From Rahnella sikkimica (GTDB lineage: Bacteria > Pseudomonadota > Gammaproteobacteria > Enterobacterales > Enterobacteriaceae), in assembly GCF_002951615.1 (NCBI RefSeq), contig NZ_CP019062.1:1798001-1862000 (forward strand): a DNA stretch of 64,000 nt. Direction: 5' to 3'. This document shows positions 12,062-21,451 of this stretch, in pieces. The position numbers and the translations under genes are program-made. The number at the start of each line of letters is the position of its first letter. Position 1 is the stretch's first letter. Under the pieces are notes generated by a model. That model saw only the letters and a program-made list of their open reading frames with translations, did no database searches and was not told the DNA's origin.

Positions 12062-13174
12062 TTAAACCGCCCGGAAAGCGATTTCTGTCGGAATTGCGTC
12101 GCCTTTCCAGTACAGCTGAGACGCCACTTTTGACGCCAGTTCGCGATAAATCGTCGTGAACTCACTTTCCGGATTAGAGACAACGGTCGGTTCGCCGCGA
12201 TCCAAATCTTCACGCAGCGAAATATGCAGCGGTAACTGAGCCAGTAATTCGCATCTGTATTTCTCAGCCAGACGCTGTGCGCCGCCGGTGCCGAAAATCG
12301 GTTCATGATGTCCGCAGTTACTGCACACATGCATGCTCATATTTTCGATAATGCCTAACACCGGCACGTGCACCTTTTCAAACATCACGATGCCTTTCAT
12401 GGCGTCGAGCAGCGCGATGTCCTGCGGCGTCGTCACCACGAGCGCGCCCGTCACCGGAATATTTTGCGACAGCGTCAGCTGGATATCGCCGGTGCCCGGT
12501 GGCAGGTCAATCACCAGATAATCCAGATCCGGCCACAGCGTATCCTGCAACATCTGCATCAGCGCTTTGCTGGCCATCGGGCCGCGCCACACCATGGCAT
12601 TTTCGTCAGTGACCAGATAACCAATCGAGTTAGTGGCCAGCCCGTGCGCCATAATCGGCGACATATGGACGCCATCCGGCGACGTCGGGCGCTCTTCTTC
12701 CGTGCCCAGCATGTTCGGCACTGACGGGCCATAAATATCCGCGTCCAGAATGCCGACTTTTCCGCCTTCAGCCGCCAGCGCCAGCGCCAGATTCACCGCC
12801 GTGGTGGATTTCCCCACGCCGCCTTTGCCTGAGCTGACCGCCAGAATATTGCGCACGCCTTTAATGCCGGGCTGATCGTTGGCGCGTTTCATCGTGGCGA
12901 TGTCGTGACGCAGTTTCCACTCGATGGCCGAAGCGCCGGTTACCCGCAGCAGTTCGCCGCTGGTTTCTTCTTTTAAAATATCGAAACCGCTGTTCCACGC
13001 GAACGGCAGCGTCAGATCGATATGCAGAACCTCGTCCATCAGCACGCAATGATGCACCGCTTTTATCGCAGCTAAATCTTTTTGAAGTGTTGAATGACGG
13101 AAGGTGGCCAGTACGCCGGTCACTAGTGCGCGCAGCCCTGCGGGTGTGGACTGCTGTGGGGATTGAGATGTCAT
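12062..13174 (-). CDS. mrp: Iron-sulfur cluster carrier, Mrp/ApbC P-loop ATPase
   Basis: Mrp (ApbC) is a cytoplasmic ATPase that binds and transfers iron-sulfur clusters. The deviant Walker A SSGKGGVGKST covers about 114-124 and the bridging cysteines form CSNC at 284-287. An N-terminal MIP18-like domain occupies about 1-95. Length 370 aa is usual. It is divergent from metG across a 152-base gap, as in E. coli. The start ATG is followed by MTSQSPQQSTPAG, and AAGGAG lies upstream. Confidence 0.96.
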   Translation of the reverse strand: MTSQSPQQSTPAGLRALVTGVLATFRHSTLQKDLAAIKAVHHCVLMDEVLHIDLTLPFAWNSGFDILKEETSGELLRVTGASAIEWKLRHDIATMKRANDQPGIKGVRNILAVSSGKGGVGKSTTAVNLALALAAEGGKVGILDADIYGPSVPNMLGTEEERPTSPDGVHMSPIMAHGLATNSIGYLVTDENAMVWRGPMASKALMQMLQDTLWPDLDYLVIDLPPGTGDIQLTLSQNIPVTGALVVTTPQDIALLDAMKGIVMFEKVHVPVLGIIENMSMHVCSNCGHHEPIFGTGGAQRLAEKYRCELLAQLPLHISLREDLDRGEPTVVSNPESEFTTIYRELASKVASQLYWKGDAIPTEIAFRAV

Positions 13175-13326
13175 CCCGGCTCCTTGAAACTGGTTATCAG
13201 ACTGTTTATCTGCTTAATAGCATAACAGAACACCCGTAAGGAGATCCCCCCGTTTGTTTACGCGGGGCGGCGCTTTCGGTTAACATCAATACCCCTGATT
13301 TCAACTACAGAAAGCAAGCTCTTACT

Positions 13327-15357
13327 ATGGCTCACGTCGCGAAAAAAATTTTGGTAACCTGTGCACTTCCGTACGCCAACGGATCCATCCACCTTGGTCA
13401 CATGCTCGAGCACATCCAGGCTGACGTCTGGGTTCGTTTCCAGCGAATGCGTGGCAATGAAGTGCACTTCATCTGTGCGGACGATGCGCACGGCACACCG
13501 ATCATGCTGAAAGCACAGCAGCTCGGTATCAAGCCGGAAGAGATGATTGCCGAAATGAGCCAGGAGCATCAGAAAGATTTCGCCGGCTTCGGCATCAGCT
13601 ACGACAACTATCACTCCACGCACAGCGACGAAAACCGCGAGCTGTCTGAGCTGATTTATGGCCGTCTGAAAGAAAACGGTTTCATCAAGAACCGCACTAT
13701 TTCTCAGCTCTACGATCCGGAGAAAGGCATGTTCCTGCCTGACCGTTTCGTCAAAGGCACCTGCCCGAAATGTAAATCGCCAGACCAGTACGGCGATAAC
13801 TGCGAAGTGTGTGGCGCGACTTACAGCCCGACCGAACTGATCGAACCGCAATCTGTGGTTTCCGGCGCGACGCCGGTGCTGCGTGATTCCGAGCACTACT
13901 TCTTCGACCTGCCGGAATTCAGCGCGATGTTACAGGCGTGGACCCGTTCTGGTGCGTTGCAGGAGCAGGTCGCGAACAAAATGCAGGAATGGTTTGAATC
14001 CGGTCTTCAACAGTGGGATATCTCACGCGATGCGCCTTATTTCGGTTTCGAAATTCCGGATGCGCCGGGTAAATACTTCTACGTCTGGCTGGACGCGCCA
14101 ATCGGCTACATGGGTTCTTTCAAAAACCTGTGTGACCGCCGCAGCGATCTGAACTTCGACGAGTTTTGGAAAAAAGATTCCACCACCGAGCTGTATCACT
14201 TCATCGGTAAAGACATCGTCTATTTCCACAGCCTGTTCTGGCCGGCAATGCTGGAAGGCAGCAACTTCCGCAAACCCACCAACCTGTTTGTTCACGGTTA
14301 TGTCACGGTGAACGGCGCGAAGATGTCCAAATCACGCGGCACCTTTATCAAGGCCAGCACCTATCTGAACCATCTGGATGCGGACTGCCTGCGTTATTAC
14401 TACACCGCGAAACTGTCTTCCCGTATCGACGATATCGACCTGAATCTGGAAGATTTCGTGCAGCGCGTGAACGCAGATATCGTGAACAAAGTGGTTAACC
14501 TGGCTTCACGTAACGCCGGTTTCATCGCCAAGCGTTTTGACGGCAATCTGGCGGATAAACTGGCCGACGAGGCGCTGTACAAAACCTTCACTGATGCCGC
14601 TGAAAGCATTGCCCAGGCGTACGAAAGCCGCGAATCCGGCCGTGCAATACGTGAAATCATGGCGCTGGCTGACCTGGCGAACCGCTATGTTGACGAACAG
14701 GCACCGTGGGTTGTGGCAAAACAGGAAGGCCGCGACGCTGACCTGCAGGCGATTTGCTCAATGGGCATCAACCTGTTCCGCGTTCTGATGACGTACCTGA
14801 AACCGGTTCTGCCTTCACTGTCTGAACGTACCGAAGCGTTCCTGAACACCACACTTGAGTGGGATGCGATTGCACAACCGCTGCTGTCTCATCAGGTGAA
14901 TCCGTTCAAGGCGCTGTTTAACCGTATCGAACTGGATAAAGTGACGGCGATGGTTGACGCATCGAAAGAAGACATTGCGGCGGCGAAAGCCCCGGCAACC
15001 GGTCCGCTGGCGGATGATCCGATTCAGGAAACCATCACGTTTGATGATTTCGCCAAAGTCGACATGCGTATCGCGCTGATCAAAAGCGCTGATTTCGTGG
15101 AAGGTTCCGACAAACTGCTGCGTCTGCAACTGGATCTGGGCGGCGAAACCCGTCAGATTTTCTCCGGTATCCGCTCCGCGTATCCGGATCCGAAAGCGCT
15201 GGAAGGCCGTCTCACCATCATGGTAGCGAACCTTGCACCGCGTAAAATGCGCTTTGGCATTTCCGAAGGCATGGTAATGGCCGCAGGCCCTGGCGGGAAA
15301 GACATCTTCCTGCTCAGCCCGGATTCCGGTGCACAACCTGGCATGCAGGTGAAATAA
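13327..15357 (+). CDS. metG: Methionyl-tRNA synthetase
   Basis: MetG charges tRNA-Met, including the initiator. Class I motifs are present as HLGH (22-25) and KMSKS (332-336). The zinc knuckle uses Cys146, Cys149, Cys159 and Cys162. The C-terminal tRNA-binding/dimerisation domain (about 575-676; [10 protein letters not shown] and on) is complete. Length is 676 aa against 677 in E. coli. It is monocistronic: divergent from mrp upstream and terminated at 15377. Confidence 0.98.
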   Translation: MAHVAKKILVTCALPYANGSIHLGHMLEHIQADVWVRFQRMRGNEVHFICADDAHGTPIMLKAQQLGIKPEEMIAEMSQEHQKDFAGFGISYDNYHSTHSDENRELSELIYGRLKENGFIKNRTISQLYDPEKGMFLPDRFVKGTCPKCKSPDQYGDNCEVCGATYSPTELIEPQSVVSGATPVLRDSEHYFFDLPEFSAMLQAWTRSGALQEQVANKMQEWFESGLQQWDISRDAPYFGFEIPDAPGKYFYVWLDAPIGYMGSFKNLCDRRSDLNFDEFWKKDSTTELYHFIGKDIVYFHSLFWPAMLEGSNFRKPTNLFVHGYVTVNGAKMSKSRGTFIKASTYLNHLDADCLRYYYTAKLSSRIDDIDLNLEDFVQRVNADIVNKVVNLASRNAGFIAKRFDGNLADKLADEALYKTFTDAAESIAQAYESRESGRAIREIMALADLANRYVDEQAPWVVAKQEGRDADLQAICSMGINLFRVLMTYLKPVLPSLSERTEAFLNTTLEWDAIAQPLLSHQVNPFKALFNRIELDKVTAMVDASKEDIAAAKAPATGPLADDPIQETITFDDFAKVDMRIALIKSADFVEGSDKLLRLQLDLGGETRQIFSGIRSAYPDPKALEGRLTIMVANLAPRKMRFGISEGMVMAAGPGGKDIFLLSPDSGAQPGMQVK

Positions 15358-15376
15358 GCCCTTCGCAACAACGATC

Positions 15377-15408
15377 AAAGCCCGATGAAATCATCGGGCT
15401 TTTTTTTG
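15377..15408 (+). terminator. metG terminator
   Basis: Stem AAAGCCCGATGA with TCATCGGGCTTT and a run of eight T's, 20 bases after the metG stop. Confidence 0.93.
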
Positions 15409-15498
15409 TTTTTCAGATCCGCTCTCGCTTAAAATGCCCTTTCACACGAGTTACAGGGCAGCGTAAAACGCACAGGACGCCCAAAATGTGAGGGGGAA

Positions 15499-15762
15499 TT
15501 ATTTCGGCCAGTTCGGCCAGACGCCTCGCGGATAATCTCTGTCAATATCCTCTCTCGCCAGCCCGATATCTTTCAGTTGATCCGCACTTAACGCATGCAG
15601 AAGTTTGCGGCTGACGCGGCGCTCATTCCAGCTGTGTAGGATACTCAATGCCTGTTTTAGCCATCCGCCCTGCTTAACCGGCATCTGTACCGGTTCAACA
15701 ATATCGGCACAACTAACTGACTCACACGCGGCAAACTGCCGTTCTTCAATGGTATTTTTCAT
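15499..15762 (-). CDS. DUF1127 small protein (YjiS-like)
   Basis: This 87-aa protein has a C-terminal DUF1127 domain (about 40-80): an arginine/leucine-rich helix pair with the hallmark LSADQLKDIGLAREDI. DUF1127 proteins are small, cytoplasmic and poorly understood; some are said to bind RNA or respond to stress. The N-terminal 35 residues are variable and include two cysteines. The gene diverges from a YjiR-type MocR regulator, mirroring the yjiS-yjiR neighbourhood in E. coli. That suggests the regulator controls it. The ribosome-binding site AGGAG precedes the ATG. Confidence 0.85.
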   Translation of the reverse strand: MKNTIEERQFAACESVSCADIVEPVQMPVKQGGWLKQALSILHSWNERRVSRKLLHALSADQLKDIGLAREDIDRDYPRGVWPNWPK

Positions 15763-15930
15763 TATCTGCTCCTGTTAACGACCTGTGATCAGGATCTAAC
15801 ATTCAGCAAAAACATTACAGATTCAGTTTTTTTGTATTTCAACCATACAGATCTGGATCCAATGACAGATTCAGCGTTAGATTAGACGCATCTGTACTGC
15901 TCTTTTTGCGCAGGCGTTGAGGAAATGAAA
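15763..15930. promoter_or_regulatory. Divergent promoter region with ACAGAT repeats
   Basis: The motif ACAGAT occurs at 15817, 15847 and 15865 in one orientation and inverted (ATCTGT) at 15890. Two copies extend to the identical ACAGATTCAG (15817-15826 and 15865-15874). MocR regulators are known to bind direct repeats in divergent regions, so these are candidate sites for the adjacent YjiR-like protein. Confidence 0.5.
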
Positions 15931-17349
15931 ATGAACCGTTACGAAAATCTGGCGAATGTCCTGAGCGACCGCATTGAACAGGGGCTGTATCCGGCGGGGA
16001 TCCGCCTGCCCTCGGTGCGCGTCTTAAGCAGTGAGCACGGCGTCAGCGTCAGCACCGTTCAGCAGGCGTACCGCGTACTGGAAGAAAAACAACTGGTGGA
16101 AGCGCGGCCAAAATCCGGTTACTTCGTCAAAGAAGCCCGCTTGCAGGCAGCGCTGCCGAGCGGGTGCCGCCCGACGCAGCGTCCGGTGGAAATTTCCCAG
16201 TGGGATCAGGTTCTGGAGCTGATCACCTCGCCGCACCTTCCCGGTTTTGTTCAGCTGGGGCGCGGCTCACCGGACGTCACCGCCGCCACGCTCAAACCGC
16301 TCAGCCGCCTGATGGGGCGCGCCGGGCAGCATCAGAACCTCAACGCCTTTCATTACGACAGCATTTACGGCTCCGAAGATCTGCGCGAACAGATTGCGCG
16401 CCTGATGATCGACAGCGGCAGCCATATGGATGCCAGCAACATATTGATCACCACCGGCTGCCACGAAGCGTTGTCTATCGCCATCCGTTCCGTCTGCGAA
16501 CACGGCGACATTGTGGCGGTGGATTCGCCGAGTTTTCACGGCGCGATGCAAACCCTGAAGGGCTTTGGCATGAAAGCGCTGGAAATTCCGACCGATCCGG
16601 TCACCGGTATCAGCCTGGAAGCGCTGGAAATGGCGCTGGAACAGTGGCCCATCAAAGCCATCCAGCTCACGCCCAACTGCAATAATCCGCTCGGCTACAA
16701 CATGCCGGATGACCGCAAGAAATCGCTGCTGAGGCTGGCCCAGCGTTACGATATTGCCATTATTGAAGACGATGTTTACGGCGAACTGGCCTATCAGTAT
16801 CCGCGTCCGGCGACCATTACCTCATTCGACGACGACGGGCGCGTGTTACTTTGCAGCTCGTTTTCCAAAACGCTGGCACCCGGTTTGCGCGTCGGCTGGA
16901 TTGCGCCGGGCCGTTATCACGACCGCGCGCTGCACATGAAATACATCACCACCGGCGCTTCGGCCACGCTGCCACAAATTGCCATCGCGGACTTCATCAA
17001 ACAGGGACACTACCTTCAGCACATGCGCAGAATGCGTAATCAGTACCAGCGCAATTTGTGCACCATGACCGACTGGGTGATGAAATATTTCCCGTGCGGC
17101 ACGCGGGTCAGCCGTCCTCAGGGCGGATTTCTGCTGTGGATTGAACTGGACGAACGCGTAGATACGCAGCGCCTGAACCGGCTGCTGGAAGAACATTTTG
17201 TGCAAATTGCGATCGGGTCGATATTTTCAGCCTCAGGGAAATACCGCAACTGCCTGCGCATTAACTATGCTCAGCCTCTGGCGGCCAAAACTGAACGCGC
17301 CGTCCAGCAGGTCGGGCAGATGGTTTCATTCATGCTGGAAAGCTGCTAA
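15931..17349 (+). CDS. MocR-type PLP-dependent transcriptional regulator, YjiR-like
   Basis: A GntR-type winged helix (about 1-68, with RLPSVRVLSSEHGVSVSTV) is fused to a fold-type I aminotransferase-like domain. The PLP lysine is Lys313 in SSSFSKTLAPG. Sequence and length (472 aa) resemble E. coli YjiR closely, including NCNNPLGY and the C-terminal SIFSASGKYRNCLRINYA. Such proteins sense a metabolite through bound PLP and regulate neighbouring genes. I chose ATG 15931 because GAGGA lies 7 bases upstream; ATG 15925 is too close to it. A LysR gene starts 24 bases downstream. Confidence 0.85.
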   Translation: MNRYENLANVLSDRIEQGLYPAGIRLPSVRVLSSEHGVSVSTVQQAYRVLEEKQLVEARPKSGYFVKEARLQAALPSGCRPTQRPVEISQWDQVLELITSPHLPGFVQLGRGSPDVTAATLKPLSRLMGRAGQHQNLNAFHYDSIYGSEDLREQIARLMIDSGSHMDASNILITTGCHEALSIAIRSVCEHGDIVAVDSPSFHGAMQTLKGFGMKALEIPTDPVTGISLEALEMALEQWPIKAIQLTPNCNNPLGYNMPDDRKKSLLRLAQRYDIAIIEDDVYGELAYQYPRPATITSFDDDGRVLLCSSFSKTLAPGLRVGWIAPGRYHDRALHMKYITTGASATLPQIAIADFIKQGHYLQHMRRMRNQYQRNLCTMTDWVMKYFPCGTRVSRPQGGFLLWIELDERVDTQRLNRLLEEHFVQIAIGSIFSASGKYRNCLRINYAQPLAAKTERAVQQVGQMVSFMLESC

Positions 17350-17373
17350 ACACGTCCCGGAGAACTCTTCACT

Positions 17374-18264
17374 GTGCAGATAGAACCGTTACCGCCGCTC
17401 AACACCCTGGTGGCCTTCGAATGTGTGGCGCGTTATTGCAGTTTTTCCAGGGCAGCGGAGGAGCTGAACCTCACGCAAAGCGCCATCAGCCGCCAGATTA
17501 TTCAGCTTGAAGAAATGCTCGGCTGCAAACTTTTCCAGCGGGCTCAGCGAAAAACCACGCTCACGCCACGCGGCGAAACTTACGCGCACCAGGTGCGCAA
17601 ACTGCTGGGCGATATCTCACTGTCGACGGCGGAAGTCATGGGCTGGAACGGTTTGCCGCAGGTGACGCTGGCCTGTACCAGCGCCATGAGCGGCCTGTGG
17701 CTGTCATCTCGCCTGTCGTCGTTGCGCCAGCTGATGCCGGATCTGCAAATCCAGATGAAAATTTCCGACAGTTTTTCTGAGCTGAAGTCATCAGAATTTG
17801 ATCTGGCTATTTTCTATCTTCGTGAGCCACCCACCGGCTATCACGTTCAGGCGCTGTTTGATGAAATCTGTTACCCGATGTGCTCGCCGGAATTTTTCAG
17901 CCGCCTGCGGCCCGGTGCCAGCGCGGCGGATTTGCTCGAACAAACCCTGTTAATTCAGGACGATCCACAGCGGGAATGGACCGGCTGGCGCGACTGGTTT
18001 GCCTCGCAGGAAGTCACGTTCGTCACGCCGCGCCGGACATGGCGTGCCAACAACTACCCGTTTCTGGTGCAGTCGGCGGTGCTGGGCGATGGCATTCTTC
18101 TGGGCTGGGAAGGTCTGGTGCAGGATTACATCAACAGCGGACAACTGGTCGCCGCGCACCCCGGAAAACTGGCGGCTGCCGGAAAATGTTACATGCTGAC
18201 GCCGCAGGACAAATACCTGAAACCCATCGTACACAAAGTCATTAACTGGCTGAAACAGCCGTAG
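17374..18264 (+). CDS. LysR-family transcriptional regulator (GcvA-like)
   Basis: An N-terminal helix-turn-helix (about 8-66; FSRAAEELNLTQSAISRQI) is followed by a periplasmic-binding-like effector domain (about 90-290). Length 296 aa is typical. The N-terminal PLPPLNTLVAFECVARYCSF is characteristic of GcvA-like members. The GTG start has GGAG about 11 bases upstream. It follows the MocR gene by 24 bases, so the two may be co-transcribed. Its target is unknown; the closest candidates are the CBU_0592-like gene and the ABC/CocE operon downstream. Confidence 0.85.
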   Translation: MQIEPLPPLNTLVAFECVARYCSFSRAAEELNLTQSAISRQIIQLEEMLGCKLFQRAQRKTTLTPRGETYAHQVRKLLGDISLSTAEVMGWNGLPQVTLACTSAMSGLWLSSRLSSLRQLMPDLQIQMKISDSFSELKSSEFDLAIFYLREPPTGYHVQALFDEICYPMCSPEFFSRLRPGASAADLLEQTLLIQDDPQREWTGWRDWFASQEVTFVTPRRTWRANNYPFLVQSAVLGDGILLGWEGLVQDYINSGQLVAAHPGKLAAAGKCYMLTPQDKYLKPIVHKVINWLKQP

Positions 18265-18268
18265 TCTT

Positions 18269-18374
18269 GCCCCTTCCCCTCTCACGAGGGGAAGGACGGG
18301 ATGGGGTGTTGGTTTTAGCGGCTCAGTGGCTTGCTAAACCCCCTCCCAACCACCCCCTTCGCAGGGGAGGGTAT
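18269..18374. repeat. Pair of inverted REP-like elements
   Basis: Unit one (18269-18316) is a hairpin (CCTTCCCCTC with GAGGGGAAGG, 4-base loop) followed by a G-rich tail. Unit two (18335-18374) is the same design on the other strand: a hairpin around TTCGC and a tail that reads GTTGGGAGGGGG on the minus strand. Two inverted units with G-rich tails resemble a BIME. Confidence 0.6.
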
Positions 18375-18409
18375 TAAAAATAATAATAATCTGACGTCAT
18401 AATAAAATA

Positions 18410-18691
18410 TTATGAATTGACATCTGCCGGTGGAATTTTATTTCTCTCCAGAATCCTGCGCTTTCTCGCTGAATTCATACCGATTAATGTAAACAGCAAC
18501 CAGCATGACTGAGAAATACAGGATGCAAGGTTAAAATCATGGCTTAAGGAATACAGACCAAATACACCGCCGATTATATTAAGATAGGCGTAACTGTTAG
18601 CATCAACCGCTAGCCTGCGCATCTGAACCAGCGCATAAGCCAGAAGGTAGCAAAACACACCAATTAAGCCGATCACCGTATGCAGTTCCAC
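18410..18691 (-). CDS. Small membrane protein, CBU_0592-like family
   Basis: This 93-aa protein has three predicted membrane segments (about 4-22, 35-52, 56-75). The pattern IGLIGVFCYLLAYALVQ followed by NIIGGVFGLYSL and SQSCWLLFTLIGM fits the CBU_0592-like integral membrane domain, of unknown function. The start is GTG with GGGAAG upstream. It is transcribed toward the LysR gene and away from the ABC operon. The family call is from memory of the pattern and moderately sure. Confidence 0.65.
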   Translation of the reverse strand: MELHTVIGLIGVFCYLLAYALVQMRRLAVDANSYAYLNIIGGVFGLYSLSHDFNLASCISQSCWLLFTLIGMNSARKRRILERNKIPPADVNS

Positions 18692-18908
18692 CGGTCACTT
18701 CCCTTTCCAGATATTGATAGCTCAGAAAAATAAAGCTTTTCAGGGTGTTCTGCCGCGCATTTTTCGCATACCCTCATGATAAATTCTCATGCAAGTTCCG
18801 CAGGGGGTTTTGATATAAATCATCAGGGCAATCCATTTCGCCTCTTTGAAACACCAGAGTATTTCGCCTGCACCTATAAAATTCCAGCACGTACTATGGA
18901 GAAAATAA

Positions 18909-20492
18909 ATGAAAGATAATAATTCCCCTTTGACGAAATTAATGCAGGATGCACAACTTAGCCGTCGCGGCTTTATTACCAGCGCTTCCGCTGTGGGTAT
19001 TACCAGTGCCATGGGCTTCTCCCCTTTCTCTGTTTCCGCCGCTGAGCCAAAAAAAGGCGGCATATTAAAACTGGGTATGTCAGGCGGAAATACCAGTGAT
19101 ACGCTCGACCCGACGTTATTCAGCGACTGGGTGCCGCTCAACCAGGCGTATATGCTGATGAACGGCCTGATTGAAATTGATGAAAATAACAAAGCCACGC
19201 CGGAACTGTTCTCTGCGTGGGAAGCCAAACCGGGCGCGGCCGAATGGGTGTTTACCGTCCGTGATGGCGTCACCTTCCACAACGGCAAAAAGCTGGACGC
19301 CGACGACATCCTCTATTCCATCAACCTGCACCGCGGCGACAAATCCAAAAGCGCCATCAAAACGCAGCTGGCACCGATTACCGGCCTGACCAAACAGGGC
19401 GACAACCAGATCCTGATTACGCTCGACGGCGGCAACGCCGACCTGCCGTACCTGCTGGCGGATTACCATCTGGTGGTCGTGCCCGCAGGCTTCACCGACT
19501 GGTCGCACCCGATTGGCACCGGCGGTTTTATCTTCGATCAGTACGAACCGGGCGTGCGCTCGCTGTTCAAACGTAACCCGAATTACTGGAAGCCGGATCG
19601 CGCCTTTGTTGACGCCGTAGAAGTGCTGGTGATCAACGATCCGACCGCACGCACCAACGCCCTGATTTCCGGTCAGGTTCACGCCATTAACCGCGTCGAT
19701 TTCAAAACCGTCGATTTCCTCAAACGCAGCCCGTCACTGAACATCATCCGTTCTTCCGGCGGCCAGCACTTTACGTTCCTGATGGATTGCAGCGTCGCGC
19801 CGTACAACAGCAACGACGTGCGTATGGCAATTAAACACGGCATCGACCGCCAGAAAATTCTTGATACCGTGCTGCGCGGTTACGGCTCGCTGGGCAACGA
19901 TCATCCGATCCCGAAAACCGACCGCTTCTTCAACCACAGTCTTGAGCAGCGCGTTTACGATCCGGACAAATCAAAGTTCTACCTGAAAAAAGCCGGATTA
20001 ACGGATCTGAAAGTCGAGCTGTCTTCGTCTGACGCCGCCTTCGCCGGTGCACTCGACGCCGCCGCATTGTTCCAGGGCCAGGCGCAGAAAGGCGGCATTC
20101 AGGTCAACATCAAGCGTCAGCCTGCCGACAGCTATTGGGACGACGTGTGGATGAAAGCGCCGTTCAGCATGGGTTACTGGGGCGGACGCCCGACGGCTGA
20201 CCAGATGTTTTCTACCGCGTATCAGTCCACCGCCAAATGGAACGACACGCACTGGAAAGATGAAAAGTTCGACGCCCTGCTGCTTCAGGCGCGTTCGCTG
20301 CTCGATGAAAGCAAACGCGCGGAAATTTACGGGGAGCTGCAAAGCATCGTGCGCGATAACGGGGGCGCGATGATCCCGTTGTTTGGCGATTATCTCGATG
20401 CGGCCAGCAAAAAAGTCGGCGGGATCAAACCGCATCCGATGTTCAACTTCATGGGTGGTCGTCTGGCCGAGCGCGTCTGGCTGGAGGCATGA
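18909..20492 (+). CDS. ABC transporter substrate-binding protein, family 5 (peptide/nickel type)
   Basis: A 527-aa extracytoplasmic binding protein of the DppA/OppA class. The N-terminus carries a twin-arginine signal: LSRRGFITSASAVG (about 18-31) then a hydrophobic stretch ending at VSAAEP, so export is likely by Tat. The fold signature GVTFHNGKKLDADDILYSI is present. It starts a five-gene operon: binding protein, two permeases, fused ATPase, hydrolase. GGAG lies 7 bases before the ATG. The ligand is not known; the hydrolase at the end suggests a peptide-like amide or ester. Confidence 0.9.
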   Translation: MKDNNSPLTKLMQDAQLSRRGFITSASAVGITSAMGFSPFSVSAAEPKKGGILKLGMSGGNTSDTLDPTLFSDWVPLNQAYMLMNGLIEIDENNKATPELFSAWEAKPGAAEWVFTVRDGVTFHNGKKLDADDILYSINLHRGDKSKSAIKTQLAPITGLTKQGDNQILITLDGGNADLPYLLADYHLVVVPAGFTDWSHPIGTGGFIFDQYEPGVRSLFKRNPNYWKPDRAFVDAVEVLVINDPTARTNALISGQVHAINRVDFKTVDFLKRSPSLNIIRSSGGQHFTFLMDCSVAPYNSNDVRMAIKHGIDRQKILDTVLRGYGSLGNDHPIPKTDRFFNHSLEQRVYDPDKSKFYLKKAGLTDLKVELSSSDAAFAGALDAAALFQGQAQKGGIQVNIKRQPADSYWDDVWMKAPFSMGYWGGRPTADQMFSTAYQSTAKWNDTHWKDEKFDALLLQARSLLDESKRAEIYGELQSIVRDNGGAMIPLFGDYLDAASKKVGGIKPHPMFNFMGGRLAERVWLEA

Positions 20493-21439
20493 TGAAAAAA
20501 CGGATTATACAGCGGGTCCTGTTGGGCATTATCACGCTGTGGCTGGTCTCTGTGCTGATTTTTATCGGCACAGAAATGCTGCCGGGTGACGTCGCGACCG
20601 CGATTTTAGGGCAAAGCGCAACGCCGGAAACCGTGGCGGCGCTGCGGCTGCAACTGGGGCTGGATGAACCGTCGGTGCTGCGTTATCTGCACTGGCTGGC
20701 GGGTATTTTGCACGGGGATCTCGGGCATTCGCTGGCCAATGGCCGCGCAATCAGCGACGAGTTGTTGCCGCGTCTGGCGAATACGCTGTTTCTGGCCGGA
20801 TACGCCGCCGTGATCGCCATTCCGCTGGCGGTCGGTTTAGGGATTGCGTCCGCCATCTGGCGCGGTTCGGTGTTTGACCGGCTGGCGAATACCCTCACGC
20901 TCATCAGCATTTCCGTGCCGGAGTTTTTCGTCGGCTACATTCTGGTGATCGCCTTTGCTATCCGTCTGACGTGGTTCCCGAGTCTGGCGATGGTCGACAG
21001 TTCGTCCTCGTTCCTCGACCGGCTTTACGTCTGCACCCTGCCGATGCTCACGCTGACGCTGGTGGTGCTGGCGCATATGTTGCGCATGACGCGCGCGTCG
21101 GTGACGGCAGTAATGTCCAGCCCGTACATCGAAAGCGCGGTGCTCAAAGGCATTCCGCGCTGGCGTATTGTGGTCTCGCACGCGCTGCCCAACGCCCTCG
21201 CGCCGATCATCAACGTCGTGGCATTCAATCTGGCGTATCTGGTGGTCGGCGTCATTCTGGTGGAAGTGGTGTTCGTCTATCCGGGCATCGGCCAGTACAT
21301 GGTAGATGCCGTCACCAAGCGCGACCTGCCGGTGGTTCAGGCCTGCGGTCTGCTGTTTGGCGGCACCTACATTTTTCTTAATACCACCGCCGATTTACTG
21401 GCGATCTGGTGTAATCCACGCCTGCGCCATGCGCGCTAA
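20492..21439 (+). CDS. ABC transporter permease, DppB/OppB type
   Basis: A 315-aa inner-membrane permease with about six membrane segments. The N-terminal signature GTEMLPGDVA and the EAA-like loop (ESAVLKGIPRWRIVVSHALPNAL) are those of the BPD_transp_1 family, DppB branch. Two adjacent ATGs occur at 20489 and 20492; the second is better spaced from GGAGG and is used here. Either overlaps the stop of the binding-protein gene. It pairs with the DppC-type permease downstream. Confidence 0.9.
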   Translation: MKKRIIQRVLLGIITLWLVSVLIFIGTEMLPGDVATAILGQSATPETVAALRLQLGLDEPSVLRYLHWLAGILHGDLGHSLANGRAISDELLPRLANTLFLAGYAAVIAIPLAVGLGIASAIWRGSVFDRLANTLTLISISVPEFFVGYILVIAFAIRLTWFPSLAMVDSSSSFLDRLYVCTLPMLTLTLVVLAHMLRMTRASVTAVMSSPYIESAVLKGIPRWRIVVSHALPNALAPIINVVAFNLAYLVVGVILVEVVFVYPGIGQYMVDAVTKRDLPVVQACGLLFGGTYIFLNTTADLLAIWCNPRLRHAR

Positions 21440-21451
21440 AAGAGGGACAGC

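Noticed and set aside
18740-19309. Minus-strand ORF of 189 aa across the start of the binding-protein gene
   Set aside because: It runs through the Tat signal coding region of a clear gene and has no recognisable domain.
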